Shown here piece by piece: positions 8,040 through 14,609 of a stretch of 20,911 nt of DNA (positions are counted from its first letter, which is position 1; each line of letters starts with the position of its first letter). The notes beneath the pieces were generated by a model. The model worked only from the letters and a program-made list of their open reading frames with translations. It did not search any database and was not told the origin of the DNA. Origin of the DNA: VRUE01 sp035707825. GTDB taxonomy: Bacteria; Actinomycetota; Thermoleophilia; Solirubrobacterales; 70-9. Location of the stretch: contig DASSTR010000079.1 of assembly GCA_035707825.1 (NCBI GenBank), positions 1 through 20,911 on the forward strand, given 5' to 3'. The position numbers and the translations under genes are program-made.

Positions 8040-8086
8040 CAGAGCATCAAGTTTGGCACGGAATGCATGCCGAACTTGATGCTCTG
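8040..8086. terminator. 19-bp hairpin between convergent genes, likely bidirectional terminator
   Basis: Arms 8040-8058 and 8068-8086 pair over 19 bp (one G-T wobble) around a 9-nt loop, starting 7 bp after the carboxyltransferase stop and ending 5 bp before the acetoacetyl-CoA synthetase stop. There is no T-tract on either side, as is common for actinobacterial terminators. The arms (AGAGCATCAAGTT) are AT-richer than the surroundings, so a dispersed palindromic repeat is an alternative. Confidence 0.75.
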
Positions 8087-8090
8087 TAAA

Positions 8091-10073
8091 TCAGTCGTCG
8101 TCGAATGAAGCGGCCATCTCGACGAAGTAGTCGAGGGCGGCGGGATTGGCGAGCGAGTCGCGGCTGGCCGCCTTCTCGGGTGGCGTCCCCATCAGGATCC
8201 GCTTCACCGGCACCTCGAGCACCTTGCCGCTCAGGGTGCGCGGCACCTCGGCGATCTCGAAGACCTCGTCGGGGATGTGGCGGGGGGAGCACTTCTCGCG
8301 GACGCGGCGGGCGATCTCACGGCGCAGGTCGTCGTCGAGCTCGGCGTCCTCGCGCAGGACGATGAAGAGAGGCATCCAGCCCTCGGTGCCGGGGCGGGGG
8401 ATGTCGACGACGAGCGCGTCGAGGATCTCGTCGATCCCGAGCACCGCCCGGTAGATCTCGCTGGTGCCCATGCGGATGCCGGAGCGGTTGATTGTCGAGT
8501 CCGAGCGCCCGTAGATCACAGCTGTGCCGCGGCCGGTGATTTCGATCCAGTCGCCGTGGCGCCAGACGCCGGGGAACATCTCGAAGTAGGCGGCGCGGTA
8601 GCGGGAGCCGTCCTCATCTCCCCAGAAGCGGACCGGCATCGAGGGCATCGGCTCGGTGACGACCAGCTCGCCAACCTCATCGGTCACCGCCTTGCCCTCC
8701 TCGTCCCAGGCCTCGACGGCGGCGCCGAGCGCCCGCGCCTGCAGCTCGCCCCGGTAGACGGGCAGCAGCGCCGACCCGCCGACGAATGCGGTGCAGAGGT
8801 CGGTGCCGCCGCTGGTCGAGAAGAGCCAGGTGTCGGCGCCGAGCTGCTCGTAGATCCAGTCGAAGCCCTCGGGGGCCAAGGGGGAGCCGGTCGAGCCCAC
8901 CGCCTCGAGGCGGCTGAGGTCGCGGCCAGCCCCTGGCTCGGTCCCCGCCTTCATACAGGCGGCGATGTAGGAGGCGCTGGTGCCGAACATCGTCACCTCG
9001 GCCTGGTCGGCGAGGTCCCAGAGCACGCCCATGTCTGGATGGCCGGGGTTGCCGTCGTAGAGCACGATCGCAGCCTCGGTGAGGAGGCCGGAGACGAGGA
9101 AGTTCCACATCATCCAACCCGTCGTCGTGAACCAGAAGAGGCGGTCGCCGGGGTGCGCGTCGACGTGGAGGTGCAGCTTCTTCAGGTGCTCGAGCAGGAT
9201 GCCGCCCTGGCTCTGCACGATCGCCTTCGGTAGCCCTGTCGTGCCGGAGGAGTAGAGGACCCAGAGCGGATGGTCGAAGGGCACGCGCTCGAAGCTCAGC
9301 TCGGCGCCCTCCCCGCCGGCTAGCAGCTCCTCCCACCGCATCGCGTTCGTGAGCGGGGCCAGGTCGGGCTTTGAGTCGAGGTAGGGGAGGACGACCGTGC
9401 GCTCGAGGGTCGGCATCGCCGCTTGCAGCTCGGCTAGGACCCCGCGCCGGTCGAAGTCCTTGCCCCCGTAGCGGTAGCCGTCGACCGCGAAGAGGACCTT
9501 GGGCTCGATCTGGGCGAAGCGGTCGATGACGCTGGCCGGGCCGAAGTCAGGCGAGCAGCTGGACCAGATCGCCCCGATGCTCGCCGTGGCGAGGAAGGCG
9601 ACGATCGCCTCAGGGATGTTGGGCATGTAGGCGACGACGCGATCGCCGCGCTCGACGCCGAGCCCGCGCAGGCCGGCGGCGACCGCGGCCACCTGCTCGC
9701 TCAGCTCGCCCCAGCTCAGCTGATCCAGCTCGCGCAGCTCGGATGCGTGCAGGATCGCCGTCTCGCCGCTGTCCTTGCCGGCGAAGACGTGCTCGGCGTA
9801 GTTGAGGCTGGTGCCCGGGAACCACTCGGCGCCGGGCATCTCCCGCGAGCCGAGCGCGCTCTCGTAGCTGCCGTCGAAGCGCACCTCGAAGAAGTCCCAG
9901 ATCGAGGACCAAAAGCCCTCCAAGTCGTCGACCGACCAGCGCCAGAGCTCGTCGTAGCTCTCGAAGCTCAGCCCTCGCTCGGCCTCCAGCCAGCGCATGT
10001 ATTCCTTCAGGCGGGAGCGTTCGATCAGCTCAGGCGACGGGGTCCAGAGCTTGTCGGCAACCGGGGCGTTCAC
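8091..10073 (-). CDS. Acetoacetyl-CoA synthetase (acetoacetate--CoA ligase)
   Basis: ATP-dependent activation of acetoacetate to acetoacetyl-CoA through an acyl-adenylate. The 660-residue protein has the N-terminal ACS-type domain (GAEWFPGTSLNYAEH near residue 80), the P-loop-like YSSGTTGLPK at 274-283, the TTTGWMMWN segment, YGRSDSTINRSGIRMGTSEIY, and the C-terminal lysine motif PRTLSGKVLEVPVK needed for adenylation. Length and the STINRSGIRMGTSEIY segment point to acetoacetyl- rather than acetyl-CoA synthetase. Start is GTG at 10073 without a strong Shine-Dalgarno. It converges on the carboxyltransferase gene; functionally it would consume the acetoacetate released by the HMG-CoA lyase encoded upstream. 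Confidence 0.94.
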   Translation of the reverse strand: MNAPVADKLWTPSPELIERSRLKEYMRWLEAERGLSFESYDELWRWSVDDLEGFWSSIWDFFEVRFDGSYESALGSREMPGAEWFPGTSLNYAEHVFAGKDSGETAILHASELRELDQLSWGELSEQVAAVAAGLRGLGVERGDRVVAYMPNIPEAIVAFLATASIGAIWSSCSPDFGPASVIDRFAQIEPKVLFAVDGYRYGGKDFDRRGVLAELQAAMPTLERTVVLPYLDSKPDLAPLTNAMRWEELLAGGEGAELSFERVPFDHPLWVLYSSGTTGLPKAIVQSQGGILLEHLKKLHLHVDAHPGDRLFWFTTTGWMMWNFLVSGLLTEAAIVLYDGNPGHPDMGVLWDLADQAEVTMFGTSASYIAACMKAGTEPGAGRDLSRLEAVGSTGSPLAPEGFDWIYEQLGADTWLFSTSGGTDLCTAFVGGSALLPVYRGELQARALGAAVEAWDEEGKAVTDEVGELVVTEPMPSMPVRFWGDEDGSRYRAAYFEMFPGVWRHGDWIEITGRGTAVIYGRSDSTINRSGIRMGTSEIYRAVLGIDEILDALVVDIPRPGTEGWMPLFIVLREDAELDDDLRREIARRVREKCSPRHIPDEVFEIAEVPRTLSGKVLEVPVKRILMGTPPEKAASRDSLANPAALDYFVEMAASFDDD

Positions 10074-10227
10074 GTTGCCGGGCGAAGCTTTTTCGCTGCC
10101 GGGTGATCGGGCAGCCGGCGGCTGAGGAGAAGGACGCGCATGCCGCGACGAGTCTATTGCCGCCTCACCGGTGCGCCCGGGTATGTGGGGAGATCCCGTT
10201 CGCGGCGCGGTCTATGGTTCGCGGCAG

Positions 10228-10311
10228 GCCGGAGTGGCGGAATTGGCATACGCGATCGATTCAAAATCGATTGCCCTTACGGGCTTGTGGGTTCGAGTCC
10301 CACCTCCGGTA
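10228..10311 (+). tRNA. tRNA-Leu (anticodon CAA)
   Basis: Class II cloverleaf: acceptor arms 10228-10234 and 10304-10310 (first pair G-T), discriminator A at 10311, anticodon stem ATCGA/TCGAT around loop TTCAAAA giving CAA, long variable arm with GCCC/GGGC stem, and T-arm GTGGG-TTCGAGT-CCCAC. It decodes UUG. No CCA is encoded. It stands between the acetoacetyl-CoA synthetase gene and the remains of an aquaporin gene. Confidence 0.96.
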
Positions 10312-10339
10312 CTGAGTTGGACAATTTGTTCGGGCGGGG

Positions 10340-10561
10340 TGGCGCCACCGGGTTGAAGTGGCCGCCCGAGACCGGCCCGAACATGAGGATGATGGTGAAG
10401 GAGCCGCATGCGGTCGCCGCGGCGTCTCCAGCAACTGCAGCCCGACGTCATCCGGCGAGAGCTGGGCCGCCCGTGATGCCCGATCCGATCACCGTCGCGG
10501 TGAGGAACGCCGACCCCAGGAACCCGGCGAAAAGGGGTCTTGGGAGCGGGGCGGCTGACAT
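10340..10561 (-). pseudogene. Remnant of an ars-type aquaporin (MIP family) gene
   Basis: Reading the minus strand from ATG 10561 gives an aquaporin-like N-terminus (residues such as PLFAGFLGSAFL and VIGSGI) that stops at TGA after 37 codons. The homology continues in a second frame as LSPDDVGLQLLE, then in a third as ACGSFTIILMFGPVSGGHFNPV, where HFNPV is the first NPA box with Ala replaced. That implies two frameshifts (one extra base near 10465, one lost near 10427), after which similarity ends around 10345, about 35 bp from the tRNA-Leu end. An intact gene would encode about 230 residues; only the first third remains. Aquaporins of this kind in ars operons conduct arsenite. Its start faces arsR across 55 bp, the expected position for a divergently transcribed ars gene. 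Family recognition is from memory, without a database search. Confidence 0.75.
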
Positions 10562-10579
10562 CGGCGAGGATCCTACGCA

Positions 10580-10616
10580 TTGACAAATAGAAATTCAATC
10601 GATATACATCTATGTA
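10580..10616 (+). promoter_or_regulatory. arsR promoter with overlapping palindromic operator candidate
   Basis: A perfect -35 TTGACA (10580-10585) is separated by 17 bp from -10 TATACA (10603-10608). The arsR ATG at 10617 begins 9 bp after the -10, so the mRNA would be leaderless or nearly so. TACAT-CT-ATGTA (10605-10616), an inverted repeat, overlaps the -10, and ATTGA/TCAAT (10579-10583, 10595-10599) plus ATCGAT (10598-10603) lie in the spacer; these are plausible ArsR-binding half sites. The tract is markedly AT-rich for this genome. Confidence 0.75.
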
Positions 10617-10970
10617 ATGACTACGCAATTGGAGTTGGCCCCGAAGCAAAAGAGAGCGTCCGGCGAGCGCTGCTGCGAGCCGGTTGCCTACCCCGATGTG
10701 GAGCGCCAGGAAGCCGATCGGATGGCGGCGGTGGCCAAGGCCCTCGGCGACCCGGTTCGGCTGCAGCTGGTTGACGTGCTGCGAAAGCACGCCGGCAAGG
10801 TCTGCGTGTGCGAGCTGGTGCCGCTCTTCAACCTCTCCCAGCCCACCGTCTCCCATCACCTGAAGGTGCTGCGCCAGGCGGGCATCGTCGGCTCCGAGCG
10901 CGAGGGGCTCTGGGCCTATTACTACGTCGTCCCCGATTCCCTAAAGGAGTTCTCCACATGGCTGAGTTGA
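10617..10970 (+). CDS. arsR: ArsR/SmtB-family arsenic-responsive repressor
   Basis: Small winged-helix repressor that leaves its operator when trivalent arsenic binds thiolates. The 117-residue protein has the family core ALGDPVRLQLVDVL (residues 42-55), CVCELVPLF and the recognition-helix motif NLSQPTVSHHLKVLRQAGIV. Potential metalloid ligands are Cys63 and Cys65 (the ELCVCD-type site of R773 ArsR) and an N-terminal Cys19-Cys20 pair (ERCCEP), reminiscent of the N-terminal Cys pair of Corynebacterium ArsR. Which set binds arsenic cannot be decided here. ATG 10617 follows a consensus promoter so closely that the transcript is probably leaderless. The 3' end overlaps arsM by 13 bp and contains its ribosome binding site. 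Confidence 0.93.
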   Translation: MTTQLELAPKQKRASGERCCEPVAYPDVERQEADRMAAVAKALGDPVRLQLVDVLRKHAGKVCVCELVPLFNLSQPTVSHHLKVLRQAGIVGSEREGLWAYYYVVPDSLKEFSTWLS

Positions 10971-11911
10971 CACCGGCCCCCAGCGAGTGCTGCGCCACCG
11001 AGGCGCAGGCAACGTGCTGTGAGCCATCCGAGAAGGCCGGCTGCTGTCAGTCGGAGTCTGCGAGCTGCGGCTGCGATGCCGGGCGGCCCGAGGCCGAGGA
11101 GGCTCGCGACGCCGAGGGCGCCCCCAAGGTCGAAGAGGTCCGCGGCGCCGAAGAGGTCCGCGAGGCCGTGCGCTCTCGCTACGCCGCGGCCGCCGAAAGC
11201 GTCGATGCCACGGAAAGCGTCGATGCCACGGACGCTTCCTGCTGCACCTCGGGCTCTGAGCTCACCGACGAGCAGGCCGCGGTATTCGGCGCTGGCCTCT
11301 ACGGCGCAAATGAGCGAGGAGAGCTGCCCGACACCGCGACGATGGCCTCATTGGGTTGCGGCAACCCGACCGCGGTGGCCGAGCTTGCGCCGGGGGAAAC
11401 CGTGCTCGACCTTGGCTCGGGCGGCGGCATCGACGTGCTGCTCTCCGCACGTCGCGTCGGCCCCACCGGCAAGGCCTACGGTCTGGACATGACCGATGAG
11501 ATGCTGGCCCTCGCGCGCGAGAACCAGCGCAAGGCCGGCGTCCATAACGTCGAGTGGCTGCGCGGGGAGATCGAGTCGATCCCGCTCCCCGCCGAGTCCG
11601 TCGACGTCGTCATCTCCAACTGCGTGATCAACCTCTCCGCCGAGAAGCCCAAGGTCCTTGCCGAGGCGGCCAGGGTCCTGAAACCGGGCGGGCGCTTCGC
11701 CGTCTCCGACATCCTCGCCGACGAGGACATGGATGAGGCGGTCCGCGCCGATATCGCGCAGTGGGCGGGCTGCATCGCGGGTGCCCTAACTCGGCGCGAG
11801 TTCGAGCGAGCGCTCGCCGACGCCGGCCTGGTCGACGTGGAGATCACCGAGACCCACCGCGTCCACGACAGCGCCGGCTCGGCGATCATCCGAGCCAGGA
11901 AGCCTGAGTGA
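10958..11911 (+). CDS. arsM: Arsenite S-adenosylmethionine methyltransferase with Cys-rich N-terminal extension
   Basis: Methylates As(III) using SAM to mono-, di- and trimethyl species, giving detoxification by volatilisation or export. The 317-residue product has SAM motif VLDLGSGGGIDVLL (residues 149-162), and the arsenic-binding cysteines Cys95-Cys96 (DASCCTSG), Cys134 (LGCGNP), Cys222 (SNCVINLS) and Cys272 (AGCIAGAL); the last two are spaced 50 apart as in algal CmArsM. The first 40 residues are an unusual extension with Cys-Cys at 11-12, 20-21 and 29-30 plus Cys37 and Cys39, followed by a Glu/Ala-rich linker containing a perfect 18-bp tandem repeat (11195-11230, ESVDAT twice). ATG 10958 has AAAGGAG 7-8 nt upstream inside arsR. 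GAGG for arsC overlaps its stop. Confidence 0.95.
   Translation: MAELTPAPSECCATEAQATCCEPSEKAGCCQSESASCGCDAGRPEAEEARDAEGAPKVEEVRGAEEVREAVRSRYAAAAESVDATESVDATDASCCTSGSELTDEQAAVFGAGLYGANERGELPDTATMASLGCGNPTAVAELAPGETVLDLGSGGGIDVLLSARRVGPTGKAYGLDMTDEMLALARENQRKAGVHNVEWLRGEIESIPLPAESVDVVISNCVINLSAEKPKVLAEAARVLKPGGRFAVSDILADEDMDEAVRADIAQWAGCIAGALTRREFERALADAGLVDVEITETHRVHDSAGSAIIRARKPE
11195..11230 (+). repeat. 18-bp perfect tandem repeat inside arsM
   Basis: Two identical 18-bp units, 11195-11212 and 11213-11230, each encoding ESVDAT in the linker before the Cys95-Cys96 motif of ArsM. Being in frame, gain or loss of a unit only changes linker length. Confidence 0.9.
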
Positions 11912-11920
11912 GGTGCATGT

Positions 11921-12319
11921 GTGGCTAGGGCGCTCTTTGTGTGCCTGCACAACGCCGGGCGCTCGCAGATGAGCCAGGCGCTCTTCGAGCGTGCCGCAGC
12001 GGGACGCCATCGGGCTCGCTCCGCCGGCACCACCCCGGGGGACCATGTTCATCCCCAGGTCGTCGAGGTGATGAAAGAGCTGGGAATCGACCTCTCCGAC
12101 CGCCAGCCGAAGCTCCTCAGCGCCGGGGACGCCGAATGGGCCGACGTCGTCGTGACGATGGGCTGCGGGGACAAGTGTCCCTACATCCCCGGCAAGCGCT
12201 ACATCGACTGGGACCTTCCCGACCCCAAGGGTCAGGCCGTCGACGCGGTGAGGGCCACGCGCGAAGAGATCGCGCGGCGCATCGCGGGGCTGCTCGAGGA
12301 CCTGGACGCCGGCTTGTGA
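11921..12319 (+). CDS. arsC: Arsenate reductase, low-molecular-weight phosphatase type
   Basis: Reduces arsenate to arsenite. The 132-residue protein has the LMW-PTP anion loop CLHNAGRS (Cys8-X5-Arg14), GTTPGDHVHPQ, and TMGCGDKCPYIPGKRYIDWDLPDP, containing Cys82, Cys86 and the general-acid region at Asp98-Asp101. This is the form common in actinobacteria; both thioredoxin-coupled (triple Cys) and mycothiol/mycoredoxin-coupled (first Cys only) mechanisms exist in the family, and Cys82/Cys86 could permit the former. Start GTG at 11921 has GAGG 7 nt upstream, overlapping the arsM stop region, so it is translated from the arsR-arsM-arsC mRNA. The arsenite it makes would feed ArsM; no ArsB/Acr3 pump is in the window. 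Confidence 0.95.
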   Translation: MARALFVCLHNAGRSQMSQALFERAAAGRHRARSAGTTPGDHVHPQVVEVMKELGIDLSDRQPKLLSAGDAEWADVVVTMGCGDKCPYIPGKRYIDWDLPDPKGQAVDAVRATREEIARRIAGLLEDLDAGL

Positions 12320-12342
12320 GCCAGCGACAGGTTTGCTCTAAC

Positions 12343-12385
12343 GGCGCCTCGGTCAGGCCCCGCCCTAGGCGGGCTGGGCGGCGCC
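12343..12385. terminator. Possible hairpin at the convergent arsC / membrane protein ends
   Basis: An inner stem CCCGCC/GGCGGG (12359-12364, 12368-12373; 3-nt loop) is nested inside outer arms GGCGCC (12343-12348 and 12380-12385). It covers the stop codon of the minus-strand gene and lies just beyond the arsC stop. GC-rich sequence makes such pairings common, hence the low confidence. Confidence 0.35.
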
Positions 12386-12907
12386 GCTGTCGGGCGGGGC
12401 CCCGGCGCCGTAGTCCTCGCCCGAGCCGATCGGGCGCTCCTCCTCGACGTGCCAGTTCTGGTTGAAAGCGTAGAGGGAGATCGCGATGATCAGGACCTGG
12501 ATCAGGATCAGGATCAGGACGAGAAGCCCGATCAGAGGCGTGGGGATCAACCCGTCCTCGAAGCCGGTCTTGTCGCGCGCAAACCAGCTGTTGACTCCGG
12601 TGGCGCAGAAGATCGCCAGGATCATCGAGAGTGCGGCGGCGACCGGTAGCGCGCCGCGGCTCCAGCGCGAGACCAAGAAGGCGAAGAGCGCATAGACCAA
12701 GGCAAAGATCAGGCAGATCACGCCCATGCCCCCGCCGCCGCTGAGCAGCGACCAGCCGGTGATGGTCACCAGCGCCGCGATTACCGCTGTGGCCAGCAAC
12801 AGGAAGACGAGCACGAACTTGGTCGTGATCGACTCGGCTTTTTCCCGATTTGGGCGCCAGAGTTCATACCCCGGCCTCACCTCTCCTACAGCCACGCCCC
12901 CGATCAT
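12365..12907 (-). CDS. Four-helix integral membrane protein of unknown function
   Basis: From ATG 12907 the product is 180 residues with four strongly hydrophobic segments (FVLVFLLLATAVIAALV, VICLIFALVYALFAFLV, PVAAALSMILAIF, and LIGLLVLILILIQVLIIAISL). The N-terminus is polar (VRPGYELWRPNREKAE) and the C-terminal tail acidic and Gly/Pro/Ala-rich (EEERPIGSGEDYGAG). The LILILI segment is encoded by an imperfect ATCAGG-type short repeat near 12488-12520. I do not recognise a family beyond a general actinobacterial small membrane protein. The frame is open 20 codons further to 12967, but that part runs to the edge of the adjacent tRNA-Leu and is not protein-like. It converges on arsC; nothing suggests an arsenic role. 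Confidence 0.8.
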   Translation of the reverse strand: MIGGVAVGEVRPGYELWRPNREKAESITTKFVLVFLLLATAVIAALVTITGWSLLSGGGGMGVICLIFALVYALFAFLVSRWSRGALPVAAALSMILAIFCATGVNSWFARDKTGFEDGLIPTPLIGLLVLILILIQVLIIAISLYAFNQNWHVEEERPIGSGEDYGAGAPPDSGAAQPA

Positions 12908-12967
12908 AGAATCTTCAAGAGACAGCGCCGTTGGATGCGCGTTAAGCGCAGATGGCGTGGCAGTCAC

Positions 12968-13051
12968 GCGGGCGTGGCGGAATTGGTATACGCGCCGGCT
13001 TTAGGTGCCGGTGGGCTTCGGCCCGTGGGGGTTCAAGTCCCTCCGCCCGCA
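12968..13051 (+). tRNA. tRNA-Leu (anticodon TAG)
   Basis: Class II tRNA: acceptor GCGGGCG (12968-12974) with CGCCCGC (13044-13050), discriminator A 13051, anticodon stem CCGGC/GCCGG around TTTAGGT giving TAG, variable arm with a TGGGC/GCCCG stem, T-arm with TTCAAGT. Shares the D-arm stretch GGCGGAATTGG with the tRNA-Leu at 10228. No encoded CCA. Confidence 0.96.
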
Positions 13052-13070
13052 TTAGCATGCAGGACCCCCT

Positions 13071-13142
13071 GGGGGAGTGAGTTAACGGCTATGCGCACGG
13101 TCTCCAAAACCGTGAATCCGGGTTCGAATCCCGGCTCCCCCG
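13071..13142 (+). tRNA. tRNA-Trp (anticodon CCA) with an atypical D-stem
   Basis: Acceptor GGGGGAG (13071-13077) pairs perfectly with CTCCCCC (13135-13141); discriminator G at 13142 fits bacterial tRNA-Trp. Anticodon stem ACGGT/ACCGT encloses CTCCAAA, giving CCA. T-stem CCGGG/CCCGG with loop TTCGAAT is perfect. The D-stem is poor: AGTT against TGCG leaves one G-C and one T-G pair, although A14, G18, G19 and A21 are in place. It begins 19 bp after tRNA-Leu(TAG), so the two are probably co-transcribed. Confidence 0.82.
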
Positions 13143-13155
13143 TCATCGCGGCGCC

Positions 13156-14370
13156 TCAGCGCCGCTTCGGCTCCAGGCCGATCACCTCGTAGTAGCCGAT
13201 CAGGTAGATGCGGCGGCCGTCCGAGACGACCGGCGTGTAGCCGGCCTGCCGCATCTGGAACGTCTTGCGGTGCGTGCGGACGTCGATGCCGATCGAGTCG
13301 CGCGTCTTGAAGCTCGAGGTGTAAACCGTGCGGCCGATCAGGGTCGCCGTTCCCGGCACCGGGCCGCCGACGTCGAACTTCCACTCCTGCTTCCCCGTTC
13401 GGGCGTCGAGGGCGTAGAGGTGCTTGTCGTAGGAGCCGATGTAGACGGTCGGCGGAGTGCCGGAGACCTGCGCCACGACCGGCGAGCCGTAGACGTAGTT
13501 GCGGGTCTTGAAGGTCCAGTCGACCTTGCCGCTCTTTTCGTCGAAGGCGAAGACGGTGCCGTCGTCGCGGGCGGCGTAGACGCGGCCGTAGGCGATGGCG
13601 GGCGAGGAGTAGAAGCCGCCCTTCCCGTAGGGCGGCACGCGGGTCGTGTTCGTGCGCCAGACGGGCTTGCCGGTGCCGGCGTCGAGGCAGAACATCGCTC
13701 CTTCGTAGTCGGCGACGTAGACGCGACCGTCGTGGAAGCTGGGGCTCGCTTTGATCGCCCCAGGTGAGTTGAAGCGCCAGAGGATCGCCCCGTCGGAGGC
13801 CCGCAGCGCGATCACGTCCGTCGTGTCGGAGCCGATGTAGAGCTTGCCGCCGACGGCCATCGGCGAGGATTCGAGGTGGGCGTGCAGGTTGCGCACCCAG
13901 ACCTGCTTACCGCTCCTGGGATCGACCGCGACCAGGTTGCCGTCGACGAAGGCGAAGAAGACGAGGCCGCGGTGGTAGGTGGGCGCCGTCACCTCGGTCG
14001 GCGGTCCCGATTGGTCGGGATGGGTGACGCGCCGCCAGAGGGTCTTCCGGTCGCGCAGCCGCACGGCCCGGGCGTTGCCGTACTTGTTGACCACGTAGGC
14101 GACGCCGTTGGCGATCGCCGGCGGAAACTCGATCAGCGCGTGGGTGCTGATCGACCAGGCCTCGCGAAGCGGCGGGTCGAGGCTGCGCTTCTCACTGGGC
14201 AGGAACTGCGTGCGCTCGGGGACGCGGCCGAAGAACGGCCAGTCGATCGGCGAGGCATTGCTTGCGGCTTCTCGCCCCGACTCGCTCTCGTCGCAGCCGG
14301 CGATCGCAAGCGTCGCGACGAGCAGCGCCAAGGCGACGATAAAGCGCTTTCTTAGGGCCCCGATGGCCAT
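13156..14370 (-). CDS. PQQ-like beta-propeller repeat lipoprotein
   Basis: A 404-residue exported protein. ATG 14370 gives MAIGALRKRF followed by a hydrophobic segment and lipobox AIAGC at about residues 22-26, so it is probably a lipoprotein anchored outside the membrane. The rest is a run of PQQ/pyrrolo-quinoline-type beta-propeller blades: repeated units of the form VYVxxxDGxxxALDxxTGKxxW (for example GKLYIGSDTTDVIALRASDG, GRVYVADYEGAMFCLDAGTG, GRVYAARDDGTVFAFDEKSG, TVYIGSYDKHLYALDARTG). Such folds act in dehydrogenases and in scaffolds like BamB; no PQQ-enzyme catalytic motif was noticed, so a scaffold or sensor role is as likely. A GTG at 14400 is an alternative start with ten extra residues. 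The gene ends 13 bp from tRNA-Trp and is preceded by tRNA-Gly on the same strand. Confidence 0.87.
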   Translation of the reverse strand: MAIGALRKRFIVALALLVATLAIAGCDESESGREAASNASPIDWPFFGRVPERTQFLPSEKRSLDPPLREAWSISTHALIEFPPAIANGVAYVVNKYGNARAVRLRDRKTLWRRVTHPDQSGPPTEVTAPTYHRGLVFFAFVDGNLVAVDPRSGKQVWVRNLHAHLESSPMAVGGKLYIGSDTTDVIALRASDGAILWRFNSPGAIKASPSFHDGRVYVADYEGAMFCLDAGTGKPVWRTNTTRVPPYGKGGFYSSPAIAYGRVYAARDDGTVFAFDEKSGKVDWTFKTRNYVYGSPVVAQVSGTPPTVYIGSYDKHLYALDARTGKQEWKFDVGGPVPGTATLIGRTVYTSSFKTRDSIGIDVRTHRKTFQMRQAGYTPVVSDGRRIYLIGYYEVIGLEPKRR

Positions 14371-14413
14371 CGACCTGGCATCGGCACCCCTGCGACCCAC
14401 CTGTAATGAAGAA

Positions 14414-14484
14414 AGCGGCGGACGAGAATTGAACTCGCATAACCAGCTTGGAAGGCTGGGGCTCTACCATTGAGCTACCGCCGC
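14414..14484 (-). tRNA. tRNA-Gly (anticodon TCC)
   Basis: Minus-strand cloverleaf from 14484: acceptor GCGGCGG with CCGCCGC, D-arm AGCTC-AATGGTA-GAGC, anticodon stem CCAGC/GCTGG around CTTCCAA (TCC), T-arm GCGAG-TTCAATT-CTCGT, discriminator T at 14414 as expected for Gly. It lies 43 bp upstream of the propeller lipoprotein start, in the same direction. Confidence 0.96.
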
Positions 14485-14609
14485 GGGCGCGTCTCGACGA
14501 GCGGTCCGCGGGTGACAGTTTGCCCCAAGGAGACAATCCGCGGTCTGCTCGTGAAGCGGGGGGAGGGCCGAGCCACGTTGGCTCGCGATGCTGCAAAATG
14601 CAAGGCCCA

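Noticed and set aside
10311..13051. Attachment-site duplication of the tRNA-Leu 3' end
   Set aside because: The 3' ends of the two tRNA-Leu genes differ, and no integrase or third copy of the 3' end is present, so no att pair can be claimed.
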